Origin: a bacterium
GTDB lineage: Bacteria; Desulfobacterota; Binatia; HRBIN30; CADEER01
Reading direction: 5' to 3'
DNA length: 64,000 bases
NCBI GenBank assembly: GCA_019637795.1
Contig: JAHBUY010000004.1
Span: forward strand, 62,001 to 126,000
Positions 1 to 7,425 of this stretch are shown in pieces. A program made the translations under genes and the position numbers. How positions within the stretch are numbered: position 1 is the stretch's first letter; each line of letters begins with the position of its first letter. A model generated the notes under the pieces. That model made no database searches. It saw nothing but the letters and a program-made list of their open reading frames with translations, and was not told the origin of the DNA.

Positions 1-271
1 CCCGCCCGGCGCCGCTGCCGCGCGCCTCGGGGCGGACCGCCAGGTTGAGGATGTGCACCTCGTCGCCGACCAGCCACCAGCAGGCGTAGCCGACCACGCG
101 GCGCGGCGCGTCCGCGGTCCGCGCCAGGTGCAGGCGCGAGAAGTCGAGCTTGAGCTCGTGCAGGAACAGGCCCGGGGTCCAGGGATCGGACGCGAACGAC
201 AGCCGCTCGATCTCCATCACCTGCGGCAGGTCGGCCGCCACCATGGGGGCGAACTCGAACGCCGGCGGCAT
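1..271 (-). CDS. rimI: Ribosomal protein S18-alanine N-acetyltransferase RimI (3' part missing)
   Basis: The frame starts at an ATG (complement of 269-271) and runs off the left edge, giving about 90 N-terminal residues of a GNAT acetyltransferase. The visible part has the RimI layout: an early acidic MEIERLSF stretch, then DPWTPGLFLHEL, a strand GYACWWLVGDEVHILNLAV, and the start of the acetyl-CoA pyrophosphate loop RPEARGSGAG. The family acetylates the N-terminal alanine of ribosomal protein S18; homologues can take other N-termini. It lies 8 bp downstream of a FabH-like gene on the same strand, so it is probably co-transcribed. The C-terminal part of the fold is outside the window. Another GNAT subfamily is possible but less likely. 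Confidence 0.8.
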   Translation of the reverse strand, partial: MPPAFEFAPMVAADLPQVMEIERLSFASDPWTPGLFLHELKLDFSRLHLARTADAPRRVVGYACWWLVGDEVHILNLAVRPEARGSGAGR

Positions 272-279
272 TGCCGCCC

Positions 280-1281
280 TCACCAGCGGATGAGGATCGC
301 GCCCCACGTGAAGCCGGCGCCGAACCCCGCCAGGCAGACGAGGTCGCCCTCGCGCACGCGCCCGTCCGCGATCGCCTCGTGGAGCGCCAACGGGATCGAG
401 GCGGCGGTGGTGTTGCCGTAGCGCTGGATGTTGTTGACCACCTTCTCCTCCGGCCAGGAGAAGCCGAGCGCCACCATCTGGTTGATGCGCAGGTTGGCCT
501 GGTGCGGCACCAGCAGGCTGACGTCGTCGGGCGTGTAGCCCGTTTTCTCGAGCACTTCCCGGATGACCTCGGTGCAGCGCTCGACCGCGTGCTTGAAGAC
601 GTAGCGCCCCTCCATGCGCGGGAAGACGCGCGGCGTCTCGCTCGCCACCATCTCCTCGGTCAGGCGCGGCCGCGAGCGCGCCGCGGCGCACTCCAGCCAC
701 AGCTTCTCGGCGAACCGGCCCTCGGCGTGCAGCGCGGTCGCCAGGATGCCGCGCCGCGGATCGTCGCACGGCTCGACCACCGCCGCGGCGGCGCCGTCGC
801 CGAAGATCACCGCCACGTCGCGGCCGCGGGTGGTGAGGTCGATGCCGGTCGAGTGCACCTCGCCGCCCACCACCAGCACGCGTTCGAAGCGCCCCGCCTT
901 GATGAAGGCGTTGGCGGTGGCGAGCGAGTAGAGGAAGCCGGAGCACTGGTTGCGGACGTCGAACGCCGGCATGCCGCCGATCCCGAGGCGCTCCTGGAGC
1001 ACGCAGGCGCTGGACGGCATCTCGTAGTCGGGGCTCAGGGTGGCGAAGATGACGCAGTCCATCTCCTCCGCCCGCCGGCCCGCCTTGGCCAGCGCCTCGC
1101 GCGCCGCCGCGGCGCCCATGTCGGCGGCCCCGACCCAGCCCTCGCTGTAGTGCCGCTCGCGAATGCCGGTGCGTTGCTGGATCCAGTCGTCGGTGGTGTC
1201 GATCAGCCGCGACAGGTCGTCGTTGGTGACCACCTTCGGCGGCACGAAGCCCCCGATGCCGGTGATGCGCGCGTTGCGCAT
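280..1281 (-). CDS. 3-oxoacyl-ACP synthase III family protein (FabH-like)
   Basis: A 333-residue thiolase-fold condensing enzyme of the KAS III family, which joins an acyl-CoA starter to malonyl-ACP or a similar extender. The complete catalytic triad is visible: Cys113 in RNQCSGF, His260 in VPHQANLRI and Asn290 in YGNTTAAS. The CoA-binding segment DDWIQQRTGIRERH (about residues 31-44) and the C-terminal GFGAGFTWGA are also present. The ATG at 1281 was chosen because the protein then begins MRNARITGIGG, the usual family start; a longer frame only adds a basic non-conserved stretch. A second FabH-like gene lies 14 bp upstream and rimI follows 8 bp downstream. It may be housekeeping FabH or a secondary-lipid enzyme; sequence alone does not decide. 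Confidence 0.9.
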   Translation of the reverse strand: MRNARITGIGGFVPPKVVTNDDLSRLIDTTDDWIQQRTGIRERHYSEGWVGAADMGAAAAREALAKAGRRAEEMDCVIFATLSPDYEMPSSACVLQERLGIGGMPAFDVRNQCSGFLYSLATANAFIKAGRFERVLVVGGEVHSTGIDLTTRGRDVAVIFGDGAAAAVVEPCDDPRRGILATALHAEGRFAEKLWLECAAARSRPRLTEEMVASETPRVFPRMEGRYVFKHAVERCTEVIREVLEKTGYTPDDVSLLVPHQANLRINQMVALGFSWPEEKVVNNIQRYGNTTAASIPLALHEAIADGRVREGDLVCLAGFGAGFTWGAILIRW

Positions 1282-1295
1282 GCGCCCTCCCTGCC

Positions 1296-2225
1296 TCACA
1301 CCCGCAGCACGGCGGCGCCCCAGGTGGCGCCGGCGCCGCACGCCGCCAGACAGACCCGCGCCCCGCGGCCGATCCGCCCGCTGGCCAGCGCTTCACTCAA
1401 CGCCACCGGCAGCGTCGCCGCCGTGAGATGGCCGTGCGCCGCGCCGGCGTCGATCCAGGCGTCGGCGGCGAGCCCGAGAGAGCCGGCGCAGCGTTCGACC
1501 ACCCCCGGCAGCACGTTGCTGAGGAGGAAGGCGTCCACCTGCGCCAGGGTCGCGCCCGCCCGCTCGCAGGCCTCGCGCACCACCGCCGGCAACTGCGCCA
1601 GCGCCAGCGCCGCGACCGCCTCGCGGTCGATGCGCGGATAATGCTTGCCGGCGCGGAGGTTCTCGACGGTGATGCGCAGCGGATGCTGGCGGCTCGAGGG
1701 ATATTCGATCCAGAAGCGGTCGAACTGGCGTCCGTCGCTGTGGCAGACGATCGACTCGCAGCCGCTCGCGCCGCCGCCCAGCACCGCCACCGCGGCGCCG
1801 TCGCCGAAGAGCTCGGCGATGCCGATGCCGGCCGGCGAATAGTCCAGGCCGGAGGAGTGCACCTCACCGGCGGCCAGCAGCACGTGCTGATAGATCCCGG
1901 CCGAGAGGTAGGCATCGGCCACCATCAGGCCGGTGAGGAAGCCGGTGCACTGGCCGCGCAGGTCGATGGCCGCGGTCGTCCCGGCGTTCAGCTTGTGCTG
2001 GAAGTAACACGCGGCGCCCGGAAAGGTGACGTCCGGCGTCATGGTGGCGAAGGCGATGAGGTCGATGTCCCCGACGCCCAGCCCCGCCTGCGCCAGCGCC
2101 GCATGACCCGGCGGCAGCGCCAGATCCGACGGCCCGATCGTTTCGCTCACGGTCGGACGCCGCAGCGAACCGACCGGCTGCTCGGGCGGAAGATGATGGG
2201 CGAGACCGAGAATCGCCGTCGGCAT
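1296..2225 (-). CDS. Divergent FabH-like protein with altered catalytic residues
   Basis: A 309-residue KAS III-fold protein, first gene of the unit leading into the canonical FabH-like gene and rimI. The nucleophile Cys93 is kept in RGQCTGF. At the position of the triad His the sequence reads LLSNVLPG (Asn237), and at the position of the triad Asn it reads HGHLTAAT (His266), so His and Asn appear exchanged. The N-terminal CoA-binding block (DDWxxxRTGI) of the neighbour is also missing, leaving a gap of roughly 20 residues. An ordinary decarboxylating FabH is therefore unlikely. It might be an acyltransferase, a partner subunit of the neighbour, or an enzyme with rewired chemistry. ATG at 2225 chosen because the fold begins at once (MPTAILGLAHHLP). 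Confidence 0.82.
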   Translation of the reverse strand: MPTAILGLAHHLPPEQPVGSLRRPTVSETIGPSDLALPPGHAALAQAGLGVGDIDLIAFATMTPDVTFPGAACYFQHKLNAGTTAAIDLRGQCTGFLTGLMVADAYLSAGIYQHVLLAAGEVHSSGLDYSPAGIGIAELFGDGAAVAVLGGGASGCESIVCHSDGRQFDRFWIEYPSSRQHPLRITVENLRAGKHYPRIDREAVAALALAQLPAVVREACERAGATLAQVDAFLLSNVLPGVVERCAGSLGLAADAWIDAGAAHGHLTAATLPVALSEALASGRIGRGARVCLAACGAGATWGAAVLRV

Positions 2226-2301
2226 GACACCCCCGGTTATCACCGATCGTGTCGCGAGGTAAGGCGCGTGGACGGCGCCGCGCCCGCGGCCCCCGGCGCG
2301 C

Positions 2302-4110
2302 TCACAGCGCGGCGGCCACGTCCTTTGCCTCCGCCACCAGGCGCCGGATCACGCTCAGGCCGCGCTGCCAGAGCTCGGGCTGGGTGACGTCGATGTCGAG
2401 GCGGCGCAGGAGGATCGCCGGCGACTCGCTGCCGCCGGCGGCGAGCAGGTCGAGGTAGCGGGGCACGAAGGCCGCGCCCTGCTCGAGGTAGAGCTCGTAG
2501 AGGGCGAGGACGAGCAGCTCGCCGAAACCGTAGGCGTAGCAGTAGAACGGCGAGTGGATGAAGTGCGGAATGTACGCCCACCACCAGCGGTAGTCGTCGG
2601 TGAGCGTGATCGAGTCGCGGTAGAGCGCCGCGTTGACGTCCATCCAGATGTCGCCGATGCGCTCGCTCGACAGCTCGCCCTCGGCGCGACGGGCGGCGTG
2701 CAGGCCCTGCTCGAAGCGGGTGAGGGCGATCTGGCGGAAGACGGTGCCGAAGGCCTCCTCGATGAAGCCGCAGAGCAGGGCGAGGCGGGCGCGCGGCGCC
2801 TGCTCCTGGCGGCGCAGGCGGTCGAACACCAGCATCTCGCCGAAGACGCTGGCGGTCTCCGCCATGGTCAGCGCCGTGTCGGCCTGCAGGTAGCCCTGCG
2901 GCCGCGCCAGGTACTGGTGCACGCCGTGCCCGAGCTCGTGCGCCAGCGTCATGACGTCACGCGGATGACCGAGGTAGCTGAGCAGCACGTACGGATGGAC
3001 GCTGGGGACGGTGCTGGCGCTGAAGGCGCCGCCGCGCTTGCCCTCGCGGCTCTCCGCGTCGATCCAGCGTCCGGCGAAGAAGGCCTCCGCGATCTCGCGC
3101 ATGCGCGGCGAGAAATCGCCGTAGGCCTCGAGCACGGTGGCGCGCGCCGCCGGCCACGACACCGTCGCGGCCTCCGCCTCGAGCGGCGCGTAGCGGTCCC
3201 AGTCGTAGAGGACGTCGAGCCCGAGCAGGCGCCGCTTCAGCCGGTAGTAGTCCGCGACCACGTCGCTGCCCGCCTCGCAGGCGCGCAGCAACGCCTCCAC
3301 GGTGGCGGCGTCGATCTCGTTGGCGAGGTGGCGGGCGGCCATCGGCGAGGCATAGCCGCGCAGCCGGTCGCCGAGCGCGTGGTCCTGGGCGATGGTGTTG
3401 AAGACGAAGGTGAGGAGCAGCGACTGCTGCCGCAGCCCGCCGGTCAGCGCCGCGGCGGCGCGCCGGCGCAGGTCGCGCCGGCCGTCGTGCAGCAAGGCCA
3501 GCACGCCGCTCTCGGTCAGGGTCTGCGGCGCGCCGTCGATCTCGACCGCGAAGGTCATCGCCGACAGCACCTCGTCGAACAGCCGGCCGAAGGCGCGGCG
3601 ACCGGTGTTGGCGGTGTCCTCGAGCAGCTTCTCCTCCGGCTCGCTCAGGGTGTGCGGCCGGTAGCGGCGCATCGCCGTCAGGTGGTGCCGCCAGCGGCCG
3701 CACGCCGGATCGGCGATCACCGCGGCGGCGTGCGCGTCGTCGAGCGCCAACCATTCGAGATCGAAGAACAGCACCTGATTGCGGATGGCGCTCCCCTGCT
3801 CCTGGGTGCGCGCCACCAACGCCCCGTGCGCCGGCGGCCGCGCGTCGGCGGCGTGCAGCAGCCCGGCGAAGATGGCCGGCTTGTCCGCCTGTTCGAGGAT
3901 CGACTCGAGCTCCGCCATCGCCTCCGCGATCCACGCCGGCGCCGGCCCGCCGGCGACGTTGACCGTGCCGCGATAGCGCTCGGCGAACGCCGTGGCTCGG
4001 CGCAGCGCCGTCGCCAGGTCCTGCTCCAGCCGCGGATCCGCGACCCCGTCGTAGAGGGCCGCGAGGTCCCACCGCACGCCATCGACCTGTAGGTCGGTAT
4101 TCGTATCCAT
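2302..4110 (-). CDS. pepF: M3 family oligoendopeptidase F-type metallopeptidase
   Basis: A 602-residue soluble zinc peptidase that cleaves short peptides in the cytoplasm. The zinc site is HELGH near residue 400 in DVMTLAHELGHGVHQYLA, followed by the third-ligand region ALTMAETASVFGEM, and the C-terminal part contains HFIHSPFYCYAYGFGELL, typical of PepF. The N-terminal helical domain is full length for the family. The start is ATG at 4110 (MDTNTDLQVDGVRWDL); an upstream in-frame Met would add only ten unconserved residues. It sits alone between the FabH pair and the FUN14/hydrolase pair, with about 75 bp on either side, so it is probably its own transcription unit. Confidence 0.92.
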   Translation of the reverse strand: MDTNTDLQVDGVRWDLAALYDGVADPRLEQDLATALRRATAFAERYRGTVNVAGGPAPAWIAEAMAELESILEQADKPAIFAGLLHAADARPPAHGALVARTQEQGSAIRNQVLFFDLEWLALDDAHAAAVIADPACGRWRHHLTAMRRYRPHTLSEPEEKLLEDTANTGRRAFGRLFDEVLSAMTFAVEIDGAPQTLTESGVLALLHDGRRDLRRRAAAALTGGLRQQSLLLTFVFNTIAQDHALGDRLRGYASPMAARHLANEIDAATVEALLRACEAGSDVVADYYRLKRRLLGLDVLYDWDRYAPLEAEAATVSWPAARATVLEAYGDFSPRMREIAEAFFAGRWIDAESREGKRGGAFSASTVPSVHPYVLLSYLGHPRDVMTLAHELGHGVHQYLARPQGYLQADTALTMAETASVFGEMLVFDRLRRQEQAPRARLALLCGFIEEAFGTVFRQIALTRFEQGLHAARRAEGELSSERIGDIWMDVNAALYRDSITLTDDYRWWWAYIPHFIHSPFYCYAYGFGELLVLALYELYLEQGAAFVPRYLDLLAAGGSESPAILLRRLDIDVTQPELWQRGLSVIRRLVAEAKDVAAAL

Positions 4111-4182
4111 TGAACACTCGTTACCACGGTCCGGCGCCACGGAGACACCTGCCCATTGCTGCCCCCGTGGCGGGGCGCTCCG

Positions 4183-4506
4183 CTATCCGAGCTTGAAGCC
4201 GACGCCGAATCCGGCGGCGAAGGCGGCGCCGAACGGCAGGTTGGCGCTCAGGACGTGCCACGCCCGGGTCGCCAGGGTGACGCCCTGCGGGTCCTTCCAG
4301 ACGTGCTCGGCGCTGCTCTGCACCAGGTGCCAGTCGACGGTGACGACGTGCAGGTAGACCAGTCCCTGGATGGCGATGAACACCAGGCCGAGCGCCAGGG
4401 CGATGAGCTTCGTCACCTTCTTGCTCGCGTAGCCGACGACCGCCCCCGCCACCCCCCCGAAGCCGAGCTCGGGGCCGAGGCTGGTCAGCATCGTGCTCGC
4501 GTCCAT
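4183..4506 (-). CDS. FUN14 family membrane protein
   Basis: A 107-residue small membrane protein matching the FUN14 family. The glycine-rich first segment reads GFGGVAGAVVGYASKKVTK, followed by a hydrophobic helix LIALALGLVFIAIQGLVYL and a final glycine-rich helix LPFGAAFAAGFGVGFKLG. Eukaryotic FUN14 proteins act at mitochondrial membranes; the role of the bacterial members is not established. It lies 7 bp downstream of the alpha/beta hydrolase on the same strand, so the two are probably co-transcribed. Confidence 0.85.
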   Translation of the reverse strand: MDASTMLTSLGPELGFGGVAGAVVGYASKKVTKLIALALGLVFIAIQGLVYLHVVTVDWHLVQSSAEHVWKDPQGVTLATRAWHVLSANLPFGAAFAAGFGVGFKLG

Positions 4507-4513
4507 GGCCGCC

Positions 4514-5308
4514 TCACACGCCGAGGAAGTCGAGGACGGCGCGGTTGAAATCCTGCGGGCGTTCCAGGTTGCTGAGGTGGCCGGCGCCGGCGAGCCGGAC
4601 GGTGCGGGCGCCGCGGATGCCGTCGGCGACGTCCTCCATCCACGGCATCGGGAAGGTGCGGTCGGCGTCGCCGATCAGGACCAGCGTCGGCGCCGCGATC
4701 TCCGCCAGCCGGTCGCGGACGTCGAACGAGAAGGCGGCTCGCGCCGCGCGCCCGTATGTGGCCTTGTCGTTCAGCGCCACCTGCTCGATGAAGTGGCGGC
4801 GCAGCAGCGGGTCGACGGACTCGCTGAAGGCGGTGGTGAGGCGCGCCTCCGCGATCTGGCGCATGTCGTGGCCGTCGATGAAGGCCAGCGCCTCGGCCAG
4901 CCGCTGCCGCTCGCCGGGGCGCGGGCCGGCGATGGTATCGGCGAGCGCCAGCGACGCCGTGGCGTACGGGTAGTCGAGCGCGAGCTGCTGCGCCACCATG
5001 CCGCCGAGCGAGAGGCCGACCAGGTGCGCCTTCTCGACCCCGAGGCTGCGCAGCAGGCGGACGACGTCGCGCGCCATCTCGGCCACCGTCCACTCGCCCG
5101 ACGGCCCGCGCGAGCGGCCGTGGCCGCGCAGATCGACGAGCAGCGTCGGCACGCGGCCGCAGAACGCCGGCACCTGGTACAGCCACAGGCGGCGGTCGGT
5201 GCCGAGACCGTGGAGGAGCACCGCCGGCGGCGCCCCGGCGCGCCACGGCTCGGTGCAGTCGATCAACTCGTAGTACAGGTCCACGTCCCCGACGCGCACG
5301 CTCGGCAT
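4514..5308 (-). CDS. Alpha/beta-fold hydrolase (3-oxoadipate enol-lactonase/PcaD-like)
   Basis: A 264-residue serine hydrolase. Visible elements are the oxyanion motif LLHGLGTDRRLW, the nucleophile elbow GLSLGGMVAQ, the acid in LIGDADRTFP and the catalytic His in AGAGHLSNLERP. Spacing and C-terminus resemble enol-lactonases (PcaD) and related ester hydrolases, but no other protocatechuate gene is near, so the substrate is open. The ATG at 5308 gives the clean start MPSVRVGDVDLYYELID; a longer frame exists upstream but is arginine-rich and not family-like. It is followed by the FUN14 gene and divergently faces queG 43 bp away. Confidence 0.87.
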   Translation of the reverse strand: MPSVRVGDVDLYYELIDCTEPWRAGAPPAVLLHGLGTDRRLWLYQVPAFCGRVPTLLVDLRGHGRSRGPSGEWTVAEMARDVVRLLRSLGVEKAHLVGLSLGGMVAQQLALDYPYATASLALADTIAGPRPGERQRLAEALAFIDGHDMRQIAEARLTTAFSESVDPLLRRHFIEQVALNDKATYGRAARAAFSFDVRDRLAEIAAPTLVLIGDADRTFPMPWMEDVADGIRGARTVRLAGAGHLSNLERPQDFNRAVLDFLGV

Positions 5309-5351
5309 CCCGCTTCCTTCCGCGAAGGCCGGATGAGAACATACCGCCGCG

Positions 5352-6326
5352 GTGCGAACAAGAAAGCCGAGAGCGGCGGCGACCGCCGACGAGCTGGCCC
5401 GCGCCGCCAAGGACGCGGCGCGCCGGCTCGGCTTCCACGCCGCCGGCGTCTGCGACCTGGCGCCGATCGAGCGCGACGCCCTGCGGCGCTGGCTCGACGC
5501 GGGCCATGCCGCGACCATGACCTACATGCACCGGCAGGCGGCGCGGCGGCGCGAGCCGGCGCGCATCGTCGCCGGGGCGCGGCGCGCCGTGGTGGTGTTG
5601 GAACGCTACTCGCCCGGCCCGCCGCCGGCGGACGCGGCGGCGCGCGTCGCCCGCTACGCCTGGAGCGAGGACTATCACCGCGTCCTCGGCGATCGCCTGG
5701 CGCGCCTGGCCCAGGCGCTGGTCGCGCTCGGAGCGACCCCCGGGGCGACCCGCCCCTACGTCGACGCCGGCCCGGTGCCGGAACGCGAGCTCGCCCAACG
5801 CGCCGGCCTCGGCTGGATCGCCAAGAACACCATGCTGATCGATCCCCGACAGGGTTCGTACACCTTCATCGCCAGCGTGCTCACCGACCTCGAGCTGGCG
5901 GTGGACGCGCCCTTCACCGCCGACCACTGCGGCCGCTGCCGCGCCTGCCTCGACGCCTGCCCGACCGGCGCCCTGCCGGCGGCGCGCACGCTCGACGCCC
6001 GCCGCTGCATCTCCTACCTCACCATCGAGCGCCGCGGGCCGTTCAGCGCCGCCGAGGGGGCGGCGATCGGCGACTGGCTCTTCGGCTGCGACCTCTGTCA
6101 GGAGGCCTGTCCCTGGAACAAGTTCGCCGGTCCGCCCACCGATCCGCGCCTGCAGCCGCGCCCGGAGCTGATGTCCCCCGATCTCGACTTCGACCAGGCG
6201 ACGTTCGACGCGCGCTACGGCGATACGTGCTTCACGCGCCCGGGCGTGGCCGGACTCCGCCGCAATGCGAGCTGGAACAGGTCGAGCGCACCGCCGAGAG
6301 CACGGAGGCGCGCCGACGAGGACTAA
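5352..6326 (+). CDS. queG: Epoxyqueuosine reductase QueG (short form)
   Basis: A 324-residue cobalamin and iron-sulfur enzyme that reduces epoxyqueuosine to queuosine in tRNA, the last step of queuosine biosynthesis. Two ferredoxin-type clusters are visible: CGRCRACLDACP (Cys at about 193, 196, 199, 203) and CDLCQEACPWNK (about 246, 249, 253). The active-site region YVDAGPVPERELAQRAGLGWIAKNT keeps the Asp seen in the family. The protein ends soon after the second cluster, so the C-terminal HEAT-like extension of longer QueG forms is absent. The start is a GTG at 5352; an ATG at 5333 is out of frame. The last four bases overlap the convergent NFACT-R gene. Confidence 0.92.
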   Translation: MRTRKPRAAATADELARAAKDAARRLGFHAAGVCDLAPIERDALRRWLDAGHAATMTYMHRQAARRREPARIVAGARRAVVVLERYSPGPPPADAAARVARYAWSEDYHRVLGDRLARLAQALVALGATPGATRPYVDAGPVPERELAQRAGLGWIAKNTMLIDPRQGSYTFIASVLTDLELAVDAPFTADHCGRCRACLDACPTGALPAARTLDARRCISYLTIERRGPFSAAEGAAIGDWLFGCDLCQEACPWNKFAGPPTDPRLQPRPELMSPDLDFDQATFDARYGDTCFTRPGVAGLRRNASWNRSSAPPRARRRADED

Positions 6327-6775
6327 GGCTTCTCTCCCGGCGCCGCCGCGCCCGACGCGGTGATCGGCCGCGCGTGTACGGTTCGGTATCGTTCGATGGT
6401 GACCTTCCCCGGCGGGAAGCCGCGCGGCTTGCCGACGTCGGCGCAGGTGCAGAGATGGACCGCCACCCGGCCGCCGGCGCGCAGCTTCGAGTGGCCGGCC
6501 GCCAGCCCGGCGGCGAACTGCACCGTGTCGCGCGGCAGACTGGCGACGCCGTCGGGATTGCGGACCACGACGTGCGACCCCGAATCGGCGGCGACGTGCA
6601 GCCAGAAATCGCGCGGCGCGCCGATCTTGAACGTCAGGACGTCGTTGTCCGCCGCCGTGCGGCCGACCAGCACGACGAAGCCGTCCGGCGAGACGAAGCG
6701 GCGGGCGACGCTGCGCCCGGCCCACACCCCGGCGTCGCGATCGCTCGGCTCCGGCGGTCCCGCCCTGCGGCTCAT
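6323..6775 (-). CDS. Stand-alone NFACT-R (DUF814) domain protein
   Basis: A 150-residue protein consisting essentially of the NFACT-R domain: ARRFVSPDGFVVLVGRTA, AADNDVLTFK, DFWLHVAADSGSHVVVRNP, then VQFAAGLAAGHSKLRAGGRVAVHLCTCADVGKPRGFPPGKV. In full-length NFACT proteins (RqcH, NEMF, fibronectin-binding A family) this is the C-terminal domain of factors that recognise tRNA and stalled ribosomes. Here the NFACT-N and coiled-coil parts are missing. Stand-alone copies are known in bacteria, but their role is unclear. The stop overlaps the queG stop region by 4 bp in a tail-to-tail arrangement. Confidence 0.85.
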   Translation of the reverse strand: MSRRAGPPEPSDRDAGVWAGRSVARRFVSPDGFVVLVGRTAADNDVLTFKIGAPRDFWLHVAADSGSHVVVRNPDGVASLPRDTVQFAAGLAAGHSKLRAGGRVAVHLCTCADVGKPRGFPPGKVTIERYRTVHARPITASGAAAPGEKP

Positions 6776-6829
6776 GGTCGCGCAGGGAATCGCGTGCGCG
6801 CCGCGTTTGCAAGTTGTATAAGCCCGCCC

Positions 6830-7219
6830 ATGCGCACACTCGCTCGCCTGGCTCTCGTGGTCGTCGGCCTCTCGCTCCTCCCCGCCTGCACCTACATCAA
6901 GCGGCAGGACGCCCATCAGGTCGAAGCCACCCTGGCCGCCGCCGGCTTCAAGATGAAGCCGGCCGACACGCCCGAACGCCTCGCCAAGCTGCAGGCGATG
7001 CCGGTCCGCAAGATCTTCACCGAGCCGCGCGACGGCGAGACGGCGTACCTCTACGCCGACGCCGAGTTCTGCAAGTGCCTCTACGTCGGCCGCCAGGAGC
7101 AGTACGACCGCTACCAGCGGCTGGCGATCGAGAGGCAGCTCACCCAGGAGCGCGTCGAGGCGGCGGAGATGAACGAGAACGCCGCCATGGACTGGGGCCT
7201 CTGGGGCCCGTTCTGGTGA
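6830..7219 (+). CDS. Small lipoprotein of unknown function
   Basis: A 129-residue protein with a lipoprotein signal peptide: charged start MRTLARLA, hydrophobic core LVVVGLSLL and lipobox LPAC at about residue 20. It should be lipidated and held in the inner or outer membrane. The mature part (TYIKRQDAHQVEATLAAAGFK) carries two internal Cys in EFCKCLY and ends with an aromatic GLWGPFW. I do not recognise a characterised family. The GC drops slightly just upstream (TTGCAAGTTGTATAAG), a plausible promoter because the gene starts a unit divergent from the NFACT-R gene. Confidence 0.8.
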   Translation: MRTLARLALVVVGLSLLPACTYIKRQDAHQVEATLAAAGFKMKPADTPERLAKLQAMPVRKIFTEPRDGETAYLYADAEFCKCLYVGRQEQYDRYQRLAIERQLTQERVEAAEMNENAAMDWGLWGPFW

Positions 7220-7396
7220 TCGGGGTTCCTGGCTGAACGGCGCGCCCGGCGCGGCAGCGCTCGGGGAACGGCAGCAGCCGGCGCGCGCGCCGCCGCCTGC
7301 CTCGGGTCGAAGGGCGAGCCTGGAGCAGCCGCAACATTCGTTACGCCCGCCCCCGCCCCCTCGTTGTCCCCGCCGCCACCGGCGCCCTTCCATTGC

Positions 7397-7410
7397 CAAA
7401 CACGCGTTTG
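7397..7410. promoter_or_regulatory. PsrA-like palindrome CAAAC-N4-GTTTG, site 1
   Basis: The sequence CAAAC ACGC GTTTG is an exact inverted repeat with five-base arms and a four-base spacer, ending 15 bp before the acyl-CoA dehydrogenase start. The consensus C/G-AAAC-N2-4-GTTT-G/C is known for PsrA, a TetR-family repressor of beta-oxidation genes in Pseudomonas and relatives. Two more copies of the same 10-base palindrome occur in this window. The position fits repression of the downstream gene. Which protein binds is inferred. Confidence 0.6.
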
Positions 7411-7425
7411 CTAGACCCGACGGCG

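Noticed and set aside
5333..5352. ATG at 5333 as the queG start
   Set aside because: It is out of frame with the gene; the in-frame GTG at 5352 is the first possible start.
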